Shown here one piece after another: positions 18,543 through 27,273 of a stretch of DNA of 64,000 nucleotides. This DNA is from Bacillus sp. V5-8f (GTDB lineage: Bacteria > Bacillota > Bacilli > Bacillales > DSM-1321): assembly GCF_002863565.1 (NCBI RefSeq), contig NZ_PGUW01000015.1:1-64000 (forward strand). Reading direction: 5' to 3'. The position numbers and the translations under genes are program-made. The notes beneath the pieces were generated by a model. That model saw only the letters and a list, made by a program, of their open reading frames with translations. It was not told the DNA's origin and did not search any database. Numbering within the stretch: the stretch's first letter is position 1; each line of letters opens with the position of its first letter.

Positions 18543-18707
18543 ATGAAACAGGACGAAAAAGACAATAATAAAATTGATGAAGAGCTAGAATCTGTTGATA
18601 TGCTGGATATGGTTCGCGTTATGGGTGCTGGTGGTGATATGGGAGAGATTACCCAAATTTTAAAAGAAAACAAAAGGGCGCACGACATAAAGGAAATAAA
18701 TAAATGA
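18543..18707 (+). CDS. Small acidic protein of unknown function
   Basis: A 54-residue soluble peptide follows a good ribosome site (CCTGGAGGCAAT). It is strongly charged (MKQDEKDNNKIDEELESVDMLDM at the start), has a glycine stretch RVMGAGGDMGEI and a basic C-terminus, and is directly followed by a terminator. I do not recognise the family. Coding is supported by the ribosome site, sensible codon use and the terminator placed 6 bases after the stop. It lies between urtE and an unrelated protein and may be its own unit. Confidence 0.65.
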   Translation: MKQDEKDNNKIDEELESVDMLDMVRVMGAGGDMGEITQILKENKRAHDIKEINK

Positions 18708-18712
18708 GGGAG

Positions 18713-18745
18713 TACCAGCTTGAAAAAAGGCTGGTATTTTTATTT
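18713..18745 (+). terminator. Terminator after the small acidic gene
   Basis: TACCAGC pairs with GCTGGTA around a short A-rich loop and is followed by TTTTTATTT, a classical intrinsic terminator. Confidence 0.85.
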
Positions 18746-18910
18746 GCGGGATAAAATGACTAAAACTCCTGCGATGAAAGAGTTTAACAACATGTTTTTT
18801 CTATAAAAAGACATCCTAATAATAATTGAAATCACAAAAACTATGCACCAGCCCTCCACGCTTATTACTTATGTTAACCTTTTAAACTTAAATTGAAGGG
18901 GGATTTACTT

Positions 18911-19579
18911 TTGAAATTATATCAGGTAAGAAAAGGGCAATTTGTATATTTTAACAACGAGTTACACAGAGTATATGGAGTAAAACCAATGTTTAAGCTG
19001 TCTGTTCATCTTGTCAAGCTTAGGGACTTATCACAGCATATAACCAAAGCAGTTCATGTGGAAAAGTATATTCCAAAAGAGCTTGACAGCTTTATCTTTG
19101 ATCATAAGGTCTATACGCTTAGAAATAATCAAAACCCTGCACCAGGAGATTATATTTTAATTAATAATCCGACACCCGACACACTGGACCATTATTCATT
19201 AAATGAAATTGAAGTGGTGGAAACTGTTGATAGAAAAGGGATCATCACCAGTGACTCTAATGGAATCAAGCATAATGAATATTTATTAATGGTACCTGGC
19301 CGTGCTCCTGACAGCCATCCCATAGATTATAAAGACATGATAAATTTTGAAGAAGAAAACCTGGAAGACACTGGCCAACAAATCATTCATCCTTACGGCG
19401 AGCTATCTACGCAGTTGGGGGATGTCTATAAAAAAAGGGATAGTGATGAGATTTTTGAAGCCATGGTAGTGGCAATCAAAGGGAAAACGATTTACCTTGG
19501 AGGTGGAGTGGAGCTTAAGCATGAAGAGTTGATGGATACCGATAAGTGGGAATTCCAATATAATCCGTTTAATACCTGA
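18911..19579 (+). CDS. Unknown cytoplasmic protein with EF-P/KOW-like N-terminus
   Basis: This 222-residue protein has no signal or membrane segment. Its first 65 residues (LYQVRKGQFVYFNNELHRVYGVKPMFKLSVHLVKLRDL) recall the KOW-like beta-barrel of EF-P-type proteins, where FVYFNNELHRV is a beta-turn unit; this is a resemblance only. The middle is acidic, and a last beta-rich stretch (VVAIKGKTIYLGGGVELKHEEL) repeats a similar strand pattern. It starts with TTG at 18911, seven bases after AAGGGGGA. It lies 69 bases upstream of the BCCT transporter gene in the same direction, so a link to osmoprotection is possible but unproven. Confidence 0.7.
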   Translation: MKLYQVRKGQFVYFNNELHRVYGVKPMFKLSVHLVKLRDLSQHITKAVHVEKYIPKELDSFIFDHKVYTLRNNQNPAPGDYILINNPTPDTLDHYSLNEIEVVETVDRKGIITSDSNGIKHNEYLLMVPGRAPDSHPIDYKDMINFEEENLEDTGQQIIHPYGELSTQLGDVYKKRDSDEIFEAMVVAIKGKTIYLGGGVELKHEELMDTDKWEFQYNPFNT

Positions 19580-19648
19580 GCAGCCTTTTGATGGATATAT
19601 ATTTTTATTAAAAAACACAATAGTCTTCAACATTGCCAGGAGGTCTCC

Positions 19649-21175
19649 ATGGATAACAACAAATTTAAAGAAAATAGTGTCTTTATTATCTCCTTATTGC
19701 TTACCCTCATTTTCATTCTATGGGGAGTTTTTTTTACAGAAAATCTTACTAAAGTGACCAACGCCGTGTATCAGGGCTCGATTGATTATCTTGGATGGGT
19801 TTATCTTGGGGCTACCCTATTCTTTGTGGTCTTCTCCATCTATTTACTGTTTTCCAAGTATGGCCATATCCGTCTCGGCAGGAAAACGGACAAGCCGGAT
19901 TTCAGTACAGGTTCCTGGCTGGCAATGTTGTTCGGTGCCGGTATGGGTATCGGGATTGTGTACTGGAGTGTCGCTGAACCGGTCACTCACTACACAGCTC
20001 CTCCGTATGGAAAGCCTTATACCGCTGAGGCAGCCAACACCGCAATGAAATTCACTTTTTTTCATTGGGGCCTTGACCCGTGGGCGATATACACTGTTAT
20101 TGGATTAGCCCTTGCTTTTTTCCAATACAATAAAAGACTCCCGGCGGCTATCAGTTCAGTATTCCATCCGATCTTAGGAGACAGAATCCACGGGCCAATA
20201 GGCAAAACGATCGATATTCTGTCTATCTTTGCTACAGTCTTCGGTATCGCAACCTCTTTGGGACTTGGGGCCATGCAGGTTACAGCCGGAATGCATGACA
20301 TATTCGGCATTCCTAATACGTTATTTATCCAGTTGGTTGTGATCATCGTCGCAACAGTCCTTTTTATAATTTCCATTAATACCGGCTTAGAAAAAGGAAT
20401 AAAGTATTTATCCAACGCCGCGATTATCTTATCAGTTGCAATCATGCTTTTGATATTGTTTGTCGGTCCTGCATTGACTGTCATTCAAGTTTTTTTTAAT
20501 ACAATGGGTCTTTATCTTGGTGACTATTTGGAAATGAGTTTAAGGTTAAATCCATTTGGCGATAAGGAATGGATAGCATCGTGGACATTATTTTACTGGG
20601 CATGGTGGATTGCCTGGGCACCATTCGTCGGCATGTTTATTGCCCGGGTTTCAAAAGGAAGGACAGTACGGGAGTTTGTGGTCGGGGTACTTATTGTCCC
20701 CACTCTCGGAACATGTTTATGGATGTCTGTATTTGGAGGTTCAGCGCTTGATCTCGTTCAAAATAAGGGAAATCATGAATTGGCCAAGAATATCGCTGAA
20801 AACGTAAACCTGTCCATCTTTACATTCTTTGATTATCTGCCATTAAGTACCTTGTTAAGCGTTCTGGGATTTGCTGTGGTCGCAATCTATTATATAACAG
20901 TTGCCGATACCGCAACATTCGTATTAGGGATGTTAAGTGAAGGCGGAACATTGAATCCTTCAAACAGAATTAAAATGACATGGGGTGTCATCCAATCTGC
21001 TGTAGCCGCTGTATTGCTATTGGCTGGAGGCTTAGACGTTTTGCAAACTGCTTCCATCGCAGCAGCCCTTCCATTTGCCATTATCATGGTAATCATGTGC
21101 TACTCCTTGCAGAGAGGGTTAAAAAACGAGGCAGAACTACAAAGAGGGAATAAAAGAAGTGTGAAACGTTCATAG
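19649..21175 (+). CDS. BCCT-family osmolyte transporter (OpuD-like)
   Basis: The 508-residue protein is a betaine/carnitine/choline transporter with 12 hydrophobic helices, driven by sodium or proton symport. Diagnostic stretches are GAGMGIGIVYWSVAEPVTHY, the tryptophan-rich substrate helix WTLFYWAWWIAWAPFVGMFIARVSKGRTVREF and the Gly-rich TM3. This set of aromatic residues is the trimethylammonium-binding cage seen in BetP and OpuD, so glycine betaine or a relative is the likely substrate. AGGAGGTCTCC precedes the ATG. The C-terminal tail after the last helix is short; a protein-like stretch continues in another frame just beyond the stop. Confidence 0.92.
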   Translation: MDNNKFKENSVFIISLLLTLIFILWGVFFTENLTKVTNAVYQGSIDYLGWVYLGATLFFVVFSIYLLFSKYGHIRLGRKTDKPDFSTGSWLAMLFGAGMGIGIVYWSVAEPVTHYTAPPYGKPYTAEAANTAMKFTFFHWGLDPWAIYTVIGLALAFFQYNKRLPAAISSVFHPILGDRIHGPIGKTIDILSIFATVFGIATSLGLGAMQVTAGMHDIFGIPNTLFIQLVVIIVATVLFIISINTGLEKGIKYLSNAAIILSVAIMLLILFVGPALTVIQVFFNTMGLYLGDYLEMSLRLNPFGDKEWIASWTLFYWAWWIAWAPFVGMFIARVSKGRTVREFVVGVLIVPTLGTCLWMSVFGGSALDLVQNKGNHELAKNIAENVNLSIFTFFDYLPLSTLLSVLGFAVVAIYYITVADTATFVLGMLSEGGTLNPSNRIKMTWGVIQSAVAAVLLLAGGLDVLQTASIAAALPFAIIMVIMCYSLQRGLKNEAELQRGNKRSVKRS

Positions 21176-21326
21176 AACTGGTTAACAAATTAAATGCACC
21201 TGAGTGGGTCGACGATTGGGAAAATAAACATCTTGAGATGTGATAAAAGAGTAGATATTTCTTTAACGTCCATAAATAGACTAACAACAAGGCGTACAAA
21301 TAAAAACGTATAAAGGATGGACAACC

Positions 21327-21560
21327 ATGGATATAAGATTAGATGTTGTTGATCATGGCTTAACAGATGTGATCATGAATGTTGAAGGAATTGACTATGA
21401 AATCGGCTCAGTGGAGGAACATCCTACAGCAGAGGGGTATTTTCGAGCATATGGCTATAATGGTTCATTATTAGAATCATCAAAAGATAATTTTGTTTTT
21501 GTTGACTTTGACAAAGCGGTAAATTCACTAATGGAAGCATTCGATGGAATGCCAAGATAG
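21327..21560 (+). CDS. Small acidic protein of unknown function
   Basis: A 77-residue acidic soluble protein (DVVDHGLTDVIMNVEGIDYEIGSVEEHP near the start, ending in VNSLMEAFDGMPR). The ribosome site AAAGGATGGACAACC and an ATG at the right spacing support expression. No domain is recognised, and there is no signal peptide, cysteine or membrane segment. It stands alone; a 900-base non-coding region follows. Confidence 0.6.
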   Translation: MDIRLDVVDHGLTDVIMNVEGIDYEIGSVEEHPTAEGYFRAYGYNGSLLESSKDNFVFVDFDKAVNSLMEAFDGMPR

Positions 21561-21610
21561 ATGATACTCAACCCATAACCATGATCTCCGTGCGTGTGAA
21601 ATTGATGTGA

Positions 21611-21726
21611 CATTTGTTTTTGCATGAAAATCTGGGACTTCGCAACAAAAGCTGAAACTTTCGCAACTAAATATGGAATTTTACAATGAACGCGCGTTTC
21701 ATACCTAAATATTGAATATCGTGACA
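21611..21726. repeat. Degenerate repeat array, period about 20 bp
   Basis: A TTnGCAAn-like element recurs at about 21621, 21641, 21662, 21682, 21700 and 21720, spacing 18-21 bases (TGCATG, CGCAAC, CGCAAC, TACAAT, CATACC, CGTGAC). The units are diverged, A/T-rich and unlike coding DNA. The spacing matches three other arrays in this window, but the sequence is the most diverged of the four. Confidence 0.4.
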
Positions 21727-22096
21727 AATTAAATGTGTCGAAATAAGTTTGTAAAAACATCTATAAGTTCTTATTATGAACTGGAAACGGGTGGAGTGCG
21801 ACTTCACCCGTCCAAATCTGTGTTGTCCTAATATATTAAAGGTAATAAAAGGATTCCTCTTATAAATCTTCTGTAATAAAATCTTTCCACTAGTTGAACG
21901 TAGCAACCGTTTTTAAGACCTTACTTGATTAATTGAAACACCAGCTCAATACTTGTAGTATAACCAAGAAGGTAAATTATACCACATGGAGGAAAATCTG
22001 AATCAATGCTGCTGAAGACGGACAGGCAGGATTACATTCTGTCATGTTGCTTTCAAAGGCATTAGAATATATAAAAAATATATATAACAAAACAAA
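21727..22096. other. Non-coding part of the region upstream of the LacI operon
   Basis: Nothing gene-like was found in this A/T-rich stretch. It precedes the candidate catabolite site and operators of the LacI-ABC-oxidoreductase operon and probably includes some of its upstream control DNA. Confidence 0.35.
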
Positions 22097-22113
22097 AACG
22101 AAAACGATTTCAT
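22097..22113 (-). promoter_or_regulatory. Possible CcpA (cre) site
   Basis: On the minus strand ATGAAATCGTTTTCGTT resembles the cre consensus WTGNAARCGNWWWCAW with two mismatches. Its place upstream of a sugar-type operon makes catabolite control plausible. The same bases also form part of an imperfect AACGATTTCATCGTT palindrome. Confidence 0.35.
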
Positions 22114-22226
22114 CGTTTGATAACAAAATGTCGAAAAATGTTGTCAGAATTTTTGGAATTTATTTTATTGTTCTAATAAAATCAAGCATGCTAGGATGAT
22201 TTAAAGGTTAGATATTTTCATTTTGC

Positions 22227-22240
22227 TGAAATCCATTTCA
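22227..22240. promoter_or_regulatory. Candidate LacI-family operator 1
   Basis: TGAAATCCATTTCA is a palindrome with perfect TGAAAT/ATTTCA half-sites. A further TGAAAT half-site touches it at 22241-22246. It lies about 220 bases upstream of the LacI gene start and matches operator 2 in 13 of 14 positions. Confidence 0.55.
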
Positions 22241-22332
22241 TGAAATAAACAGTTAAATTACCAATCAAACAAAAGGAGGCAAATACTCAATAATAGGCAA
22301 GTTCTTTTATTTTATCTTTAAGTTTTACTATT

Positions 22333-22346
22333 TGAAATGCATTTCA
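22333..22346. promoter_or_regulatory. Candidate LacI-family operator 2
   Basis: TGAAATGCATTTCA is a perfect 14-bp palindrome 106 bases downstream of operator 1, with another TGAAAT half-site at 22353-22358. Two nearly identical palindromes just ahead of a LacI-type gene suggest cooperative binding and autoregulation. Confidence 0.6.
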
Positions 22347-22462
22347 TGCTAATGAAATTGTAAAAAAAGCAATAAATAACTTCTGCTGGCGGGTTGGGGA
22401 AGAAGTGTTTAGAGAATGCATCAATGGTCTTTCCAAATCAATTGGGGTGAAAGGAATAGGAA

Positions 22463-23479
22463 ATGGTTCGTATTACAGATGTCGCTAATTTGGCCAAGGT
22501 TTCTCCCGCAACTGTATCACGTGTACTAGGCAATGAGGTAAATGTTGCAGATGAAACTAAAAGAAAAGTGTTAGATGCCATTGATCAATTGAATTATCGA
22601 CCTAATATTTTAGCTAGACAATTGCGTAGGATGGAAACAAAAACCATTATGGTAATCATTCCGGATATAACAAATCCCTTTTTTTCAAAGATTCTAAAAG
22701 GAATTGAAAATGTTGCACGCAAGAAAGGTTACAAAGTATTACTAGGTAATACAGACAATCAACCGAATCGTGAAAAGGATTATTTGGAACTGCTCCCTCA
22801 AAAGCAAATAGATGGAACGATTCTCCTTACGGCTAGAGTGGAACATGAATTTATAAAGGAATGGTCAGAACAGTACCCTGTAGTTTTAGCATGTGAGTAT
22901 TTAGAAGGTTCATTTATACCTACTGTTTCAATCGATAATGTAAGCGCTTCCCGAAAAGCGACGGATCATTTAATAACATTGGGACACCGTCGTATTGGTT
23001 TAATTACTGGACCTATGGACAATATTTTAAGCCGTGATCGCCTGAAAGGGTATTATCAAGCCTTAGCCCATAATGATATACCGATGGAACCTTCACTTAT
23101 ACAAGAAGGTGACTTTTCTAGCAAATCTGGATTTAACATGATGCTTAAATTCATGGCGTTAGAAAAACCACCTAGTGCCGTATTTGCAGCAAGTGATGAC
23201 ATGGCAGTCGGTGCAATAAAAGCAATAAAACAGAATGGTTGGAGTATTCCAGATGATGTTGCCATCGTCGGGTTTGATGGAGTCTCACTTGGAGAAATTG
23301 TCGAACCGGCATTGACCACGATTGTGCAACCAATGTACCAAATTGGCTATAAGGCCATGGAGTTATTGCTTGAACTAATTGAAACAAAAGAATTGCCAAA
23401 AAAACAATTTATGCTTGATGACCATCTTATAATACGCGATTCTTGCGGAGCAAAAGCGGGTCGTAAATTTCAACTTTAA
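22463..23479 (+). CDS. LacI-family transcriptional regulator
   Basis: The 338-residue protein has the LacI DNA-binding headpiece (ITDVANLAKVSPATVSRVLGN, residues 4-24), the hinge helix region LNYRPNILARQLRR with the conserved hinge around residues 47-58, and a periplasmic-binding-protein-like effector domain with IPDITNPFFSKILKGIE, GHRRIGLITGP and VGFDGVSLGEIVEPALTTI. This is the RbsR/PurR type that binds small sugars or related ligands. AAAGGAATAGG precedes ATG 22463. It probably controls the ABC transporter and oxidoreductase genes just downstream through the two TGAAAT palindromes; the ligand is unknown. Confidence 0.9.
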   Translation: MVRITDVANLAKVSPATVSRVLGNEVNVADETKRKVLDAIDQLNYRPNILARQLRRMETKTIMVIIPDITNPFFSKILKGIENVARKKGYKVLLGNTDNQPNREKDYLELLPQKQIDGTILLTARVEHEFIKEWSEQYPVVLACEYLEGSFIPTVSIDNVSASRKATDHLITLGHRRIGLITGPMDNILSRDRLKGYYQALAHNDIPMEPSLIQEGDFSSKSGFNMMLKFMALEKPPSAVFAASDDMAVGAIKAIKQNGWSIPDDVAIVGFDGVSLGEIVEPALTTIVQPMYQIGYKAMELLLELIETKELPKKQFMLDDHLIIRDSCGAKAGRKFQL

Positions 23480-23577
23480 CTACTTAATTTTTTATCAAAA
23501 AAGTCTTTCAGTAGATAAAATTAAACCCAATTTTGTAGACACTTACAAAAAAATATCTTTAATGAAGGGGATTAACT

Positions 23578-24687
23578 ATGAAGAAAAAAATTGCTTATTC
23601 TATCTTAGCTGGATCGTTATTAAGTACGGGTATACTTGCAGGCTGTGCGGACGTAACTACAAAGGATAACTCATCAAATTCTGCTGCAACGGAGAAAACT
23701 GCGAAAGAGGGACTTGCAAAATTACCACCTTTGAAGGAAGAGCAAGCACTTGGTGAACCAGCTGGCGTAGAAAAATTGGAACTTACTTCTGCTGAGATTG
23801 AAAAAATTAAAGAGATGAAGCCTTATGTTGGTTATTCTGTTCACTTTGGAGATATCGCCTCAGAAAAAGTGATCGGGCAAGCTATTAAAGAAACAGTAGA
23901 ATCCTTTGGAGGAAAATATACGTTAGTAGACGCTCAACGAAATTTAAATAAGCAAATCAGTGATGTTGAATCCTTAATCCTGAAAAAAGTGGATGGTGTA
24001 GTTGCCATTGGAGTAGATACTGCTGCCTTTGGCCCGGCCGTTAAGAAATTAAATGATGCCAAGATTCCTGTTGTATTAGGTGGAGGACCGCCAAATCAAG
24101 GAGAGTTTGTAAGTTTAGTAGACCCTGATGGTTATGGTGGGGGATTTGAAGCAGGTAAAGCATTGGTCAAAGAGTTAAAAGAAAAAGGAATTAAAAGCAA
24201 ATCTTTAGCCACGGTTGGATTACGTTCTTACATATTAACCTGTGAACAAAGAGTAAGAGGCTTTGAAGATGCTGTTCGAGAGGAAGGTTATAAAATTGTA
24301 GCGAGAGGCCAAGCTGATACGGCTGACCAAGCTCAGCAGGAATTCGAAAATATTATGACGGCAAATCCGGATATAGTTGGAGCGTTTGGAGTTTATGAAA
24401 CCCCTGCCCTAGGTATGGAAGCAGCTGTTCGTTCTTCTGGTCGTGATGATGTTCTTGTAGTAACACATGATCTAAGCGATCACCTTGCACAGGGCATGCA
24501 AAAAGAAGGTGGAATTGTTGTATTCACTTCTTCCCAGGATCTTTATGCTGAAGGAAAATATAAAACCCTTGCTTTGTTAAAGAAAATGGCTGGCGGTGAA
24601 GTTCCAAAATATGTAACGGTTCCAACACTTGCTACTTCATCTGATAATGTAGACGAAGTCTACGATAAAGTATTTTTTAATAAATAA
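23578..24687 (+). CDS. Ribose-type ABC transporter substrate-binding lipoprotein
   Basis: This 369-residue receptor has a lipoprotein signal with LAGC (Cys23), a Ser/Ala/Lys linker, and a RbsB-like type I binding fold: VGYSVHFGDIASEKVIGQAI starts the first lobe, and LKKVDGVVAIGVDTAAFGPAVKKLNDAKIPVVLGGG is the family hinge strand. It is longer than RbsB (about 300), so the ligand may be larger or modified. AAGGGGA precedes the ATG. A 12-bp hairpin follows the gene, consistent with higher expression of the receptor than of the ATPase. Likely ligand: a sugar, polyol or sugar-like compound; not identifiable from sequence. Confidence 0.87.
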   Translation: MKKKIAYSILAGSLLSTGILAGCADVTTKDNSSNSAATEKTAKEGLAKLPPLKEEQALGEPAGVEKLELTSAEIEKIKEMKPYVGYSVHFGDIASEKVIGQAIKETVESFGGKYTLVDAQRNLNKQISDVESLILKKVDGVVAIGVDTAAFGPAVKKLNDAKIPVVLGGGPPNQGEFVSLVDPDGYGGGFEAGKALVKELKEKGIKSKSLATVGLRSYILTCEQRVRGFEDAVREEGYKIVARGQADTADQAQQEFENIMTANPDIVGAFGVYETPALGMEAAVRSSGRDDVLVVTHDLSDHLAQGMQKEGGIVVFTSSQDLYAEGKYKTLALLKKMAGGEVPKYVTVPTLATSSDNVDEVYDKVFFNK

Positions 24688-24704
24688 GTTCTATCATCTA
24701 AATC

Positions 24705-24736
24705 GATTTGGGTTAGTACTCTAACCCAAATCTTTT
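24705..24736 (+). terminator. Perfect hairpin between receptor and ATPase genes
   Basis: A perfect 12-bp stem (GATTTGGGTTAG with CTAACCCAAATC) with a four-base loop is followed by TTTT, immediately upstream of the ATPase ribosome site. It should act as a partial terminator or 3'-end stabiliser and not as a full stop. Confidence 0.7.
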
Positions 24737-24747
24737 AAGGGGGATTA

Positions 24748-26244
24748 ATGTTGGAACAAAATGTACTGGAAATGAAGGATATAACAAAAATCTTCCCTGG
24801 TACAAAGGCTTGTGACAAAGTAGAATTCACCCTTCGAAAGGGAGAAGTTCATGCCTTGTTAGGAGGTAACGGGGCAGGAAAAACAACCTTAATGAAAATT
24901 CTTGCTGGTGTTTATAAACCGGAAGAAGGAAAAATAGTAATTGATGGCCAGGAAGTTGAAATCAATTCTAGAAAGAAATCTCAACAACTTGGTATCGCTA
25001 TGATTTTCCAGGAATTAAGCATTCTGCCAAATCTTACGGTTGCGGCCAATTTGTTTTTATCGAGAGAAAAAACAAAAGGAATTGCGCTGAATGAAAGGGA
25101 GATGGAAGAAGAAGCAAAAGGCATTCTCGAAAGTATAGGACTTACTATAAATCCCGCTAAAAAAGTTAGCAGTCTAAGCATTGGTGAGCGTCAAGTAATC
25201 GAAATAGCCCGCGCAATCTCAAGTGAGGCAAAGATTATAGTTATGGACGAACCAACAACAGCATTAACAAAAGAAGAGCAGGAAAAACTATTTGAAGTTA
25301 TTAAAACACTTAAATCCAGAGGGACTGCAATAGTATATGTATCTCACAGGATGGATGAAATTTTTGAGATATCTGATAGGCTGACTGTTCTTCGTGACGG
25401 AAAAAAAATTAAGACTGCGAATACAAAGGATATGGATACAAAACAGGTTATTAATATGATGATTGGCAATCAGCACTTCAATGAATTGGCTACTAAAAAG
25501 CAGATAAAGAGATTTTCAGGAACACCTGCTTTGGAAGTAAAAAACCTTTCATTTAACAAATATAAAAACATTAGCTTTGAGGTGTATGAAGGAGAAATAC
25601 TCGGAATTGCCGGCTTGCTTGGAAGTGGAAGAACTGAGATTTTAAGGGCTATTGCAGGAATGGATCAAATCTCTTCAGGGATTATAAAGTTAAAAGGTAA
25701 GGATTGCAACATTAGAAGCATTCAGGATGCAATTAGAAATGGCATAATAATGGTGCCTGAAGACAGGAAAAATGAAGGGATTATCCCCGGCATGTCCATA
25801 CAGAAAAACTTAACTTTAACTAATCTGTCTAACTATTTTCCAGGTGGAATTACCAAAGAAAAAAAGGAACAAGAAATAGCAACCGACAATATAGCTAGTC
25901 TTAACATTCAGCCACCCTATCGGAATAAACCTGTAGGGAAATTGAGCGGGGGAAATCAGCAAAAGGTCGTCATTTCTCGATGCCTAAATTTAAAACCAAA
26001 GGTGCTTTTATTGGATGAACCGACCCAGGGGATCGATATAGTTGCAAAAACTGAATTGCAGGTTTTGTTCAGAACTTTAGCAGAACAAGGGATGGCGATT
26101 GTCGTCGTTTCTTCTGAATTGCCGGAGCTTGTTGCTTTAGCGGATCGTACACTGATTCTTTATGACGGACAAGTCAAAAAAGTACTTGTTGGAGAAGAGA
26201 TTAACGATAATAACATCCTTTACTACTCTACAGGGGGGGCTTAA
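24748..26244 (+). CDS. Ribose-type ABC transporter ATP-binding protein (two nucleotide-binding domains)
   Basis: The 498-residue protein is an RbsA/MglA-type fused ATPase. The first half has Walker A GGNGAGKTT, the signature LSIGERQVIEIARAI and Walker B IIVMDEPTTAL. The second half has the degenerate Walker A GLLGSGRTE, signature LSGGNQQKVVISRCL and Walker B VLLLDEPTQGIDI, the normal asymmetry for this class. ATG 24748 is preceded by AAGGGGGATTA. The permease gene follows after three bases. It energises uptake of the ligand bound by the neighbouring receptor. Confidence 0.94.
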   Translation: MLEQNVLEMKDITKIFPGTKACDKVEFTLRKGEVHALLGGNGAGKTTLMKILAGVYKPEEGKIVIDGQEVEINSRKKSQQLGIAMIFQELSILPNLTVAANLFLSREKTKGIALNEREMEEEAKGILESIGLTINPAKKVSSLSIGERQVIEIARAISSEAKIIVMDEPTTALTKEEQEKLFEVIKTLKSRGTAIVYVSHRMDEIFEISDRLTVLRDGKKIKTANTKDMDTKQVINMMIGNQHFNELATKKQIKRFSGTPALEVKNLSFNKYKNISFEVYEGEILGIAGLLGSGRTEILRAIAGMDQISSGIIKLKGKDCNIRSIQDAIRNGIIMVPEDRKNEGIIPGMSIQKNLTLTNLSNYFPGGITKEKKEQEIATDNIASLNIQPPYRNKPVGKLSGGNQQKVVISRCLNLKPKVLLLDEPTQGIDIVAKTELQVLFRTLAEQGMAIVVVSSELPELVALADRTLILYDGQVKKVLVGEEINDNNILYYSTGGA

Positions 26245-26247
26245 TCT

Positions 26248-27255
26248 ATGACTCCGGAAATACAAAAACCAAAAATCGCTAAAGCACCTTTAGGAGAAAA
26301 AAATACATTAAAACAGTTTAGAAGTATATTGGGTCAATCGCAAACGATTATTTTTATAGGTTTGGTATTATTGGTCCTTATTTTCAGTTATCTTTCCCCA
26401 CATTTTATGAGCTTTACCAATTTTATGAATATCGTTAGGCAAACAGCCATGATTGCCATTGTTGCGTTTGGGATGACTTATGTCATTATTGCTGGGGAAA
26501 TTGATTTATCAGTAGGTGCAATCATTGGTATCACAGGTATGACAACAGCCATTGGTCTACAAACTGGATTAAACCCATTTTTGATTATAATTATATCCTT
26601 GCTCATAGGAGCTTTTATCGGGTTAATAAATGGTTTGATGGTTGTGAAGGTTCAGGTAACCGCTTTTCTGGCAACATTGGTCACAATGTCGATATTGCGA
26701 GGAATGTCCTTAGCATCAAGTCCTGGTTCAGCACCAATAACTATTAACTCAACTGTTTTTGTGGATTTGGCGACCATGAACATTGGCCCAATCCCGATTG
26801 TCCTTATTTATCTCGCCGCTATTCTATTGATTGCCCACTATACATTGAATAAAACTGTTTTTGGAAGACATATTTATGCTACCGGTGGAGGAGCACATGC
26901 AGCTTCATTAGCAGGAGTCAATGTAAAACGGGTGAAAATTATGGTGTTCGTAATCAGTGGATTGCTTTCTGCTTTTAGCGGACTTATTTTAGCAGGCCGT
27001 CTGTCAGCAGGCTTGCCCGACTCTGGAACAGGTTGGGAACTAGATGCCATTGCGGCTGCTGTTCTTGGTGGTACAAAGTTTAGCGGCGGCTACGGAACAG
27101 TTATCGGAGCATTGGGAGGAGCGTTAATAATTGGTGTTCTAAGTAATGGTCTTACTTTATTGGGTATGACATACGCTTATCAACTAATGATCAAGGGTGC
27201 CATTATTGGATTGGCAGTAGTTTTAGATATATGGGTACGTAGGGAAGAAGCTTAA
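26248..27255 (+). CDS. Ribose-type ABC transporter permease
   Basis: The 335-residue RbsC-type permease has about ten hydrophobic helices after a 35-residue cytoplasmic leader. Signatures are FMSFTNFMNIVRQTAMIAIVAFGMTYVIIAGEIDLSVG and the Gly-rich GTGWELDAIAAAVLGGTKFSGGYGTVIGALGGALIIGVLSNGL close to the C-terminus. It forms a homodimeric pore driven by the fused ATPase upstream. The gene is 18 bases ahead of the oxidoreductase, so all five genes probably make one operon. Confidence 0.93.
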   Translation: MTPEIQKPKIAKAPLGEKNTLKQFRSILGQSQTIIFIGLVLLVLIFSYLSPHFMSFTNFMNIVRQTAMIAIVAFGMTYVIIAGEIDLSVGAIIGITGMTTAIGLQTGLNPFLIIIISLLIGAFIGLINGLMVVKVQVTAFLATLVTMSILRGMSLASSPGSAPITINSTVFVDLATMNIGPIPIVLIYLAAILLIAHYTLNKTVFGRHIYATGGGAHAASLAGVNVKRVKIMVFVISGLLSAFSGLILAGRLSAGLPDSGTGWELDAIAAAVLGGTKFSGGYGTVIGALGGALIIGVLSNGLTLLGMTYAYQLMIKGAIIGLAVVLDIWVRREEA

Positions 27256-27273
27256 AATTGGAGGGAAGCAGAG

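Noticed and set aside
18740-18880. Minus-strand small membrane peptide
   Set aside because: Hydrophobic stretch with no ribosome site, overlapping the terminator at 18713.
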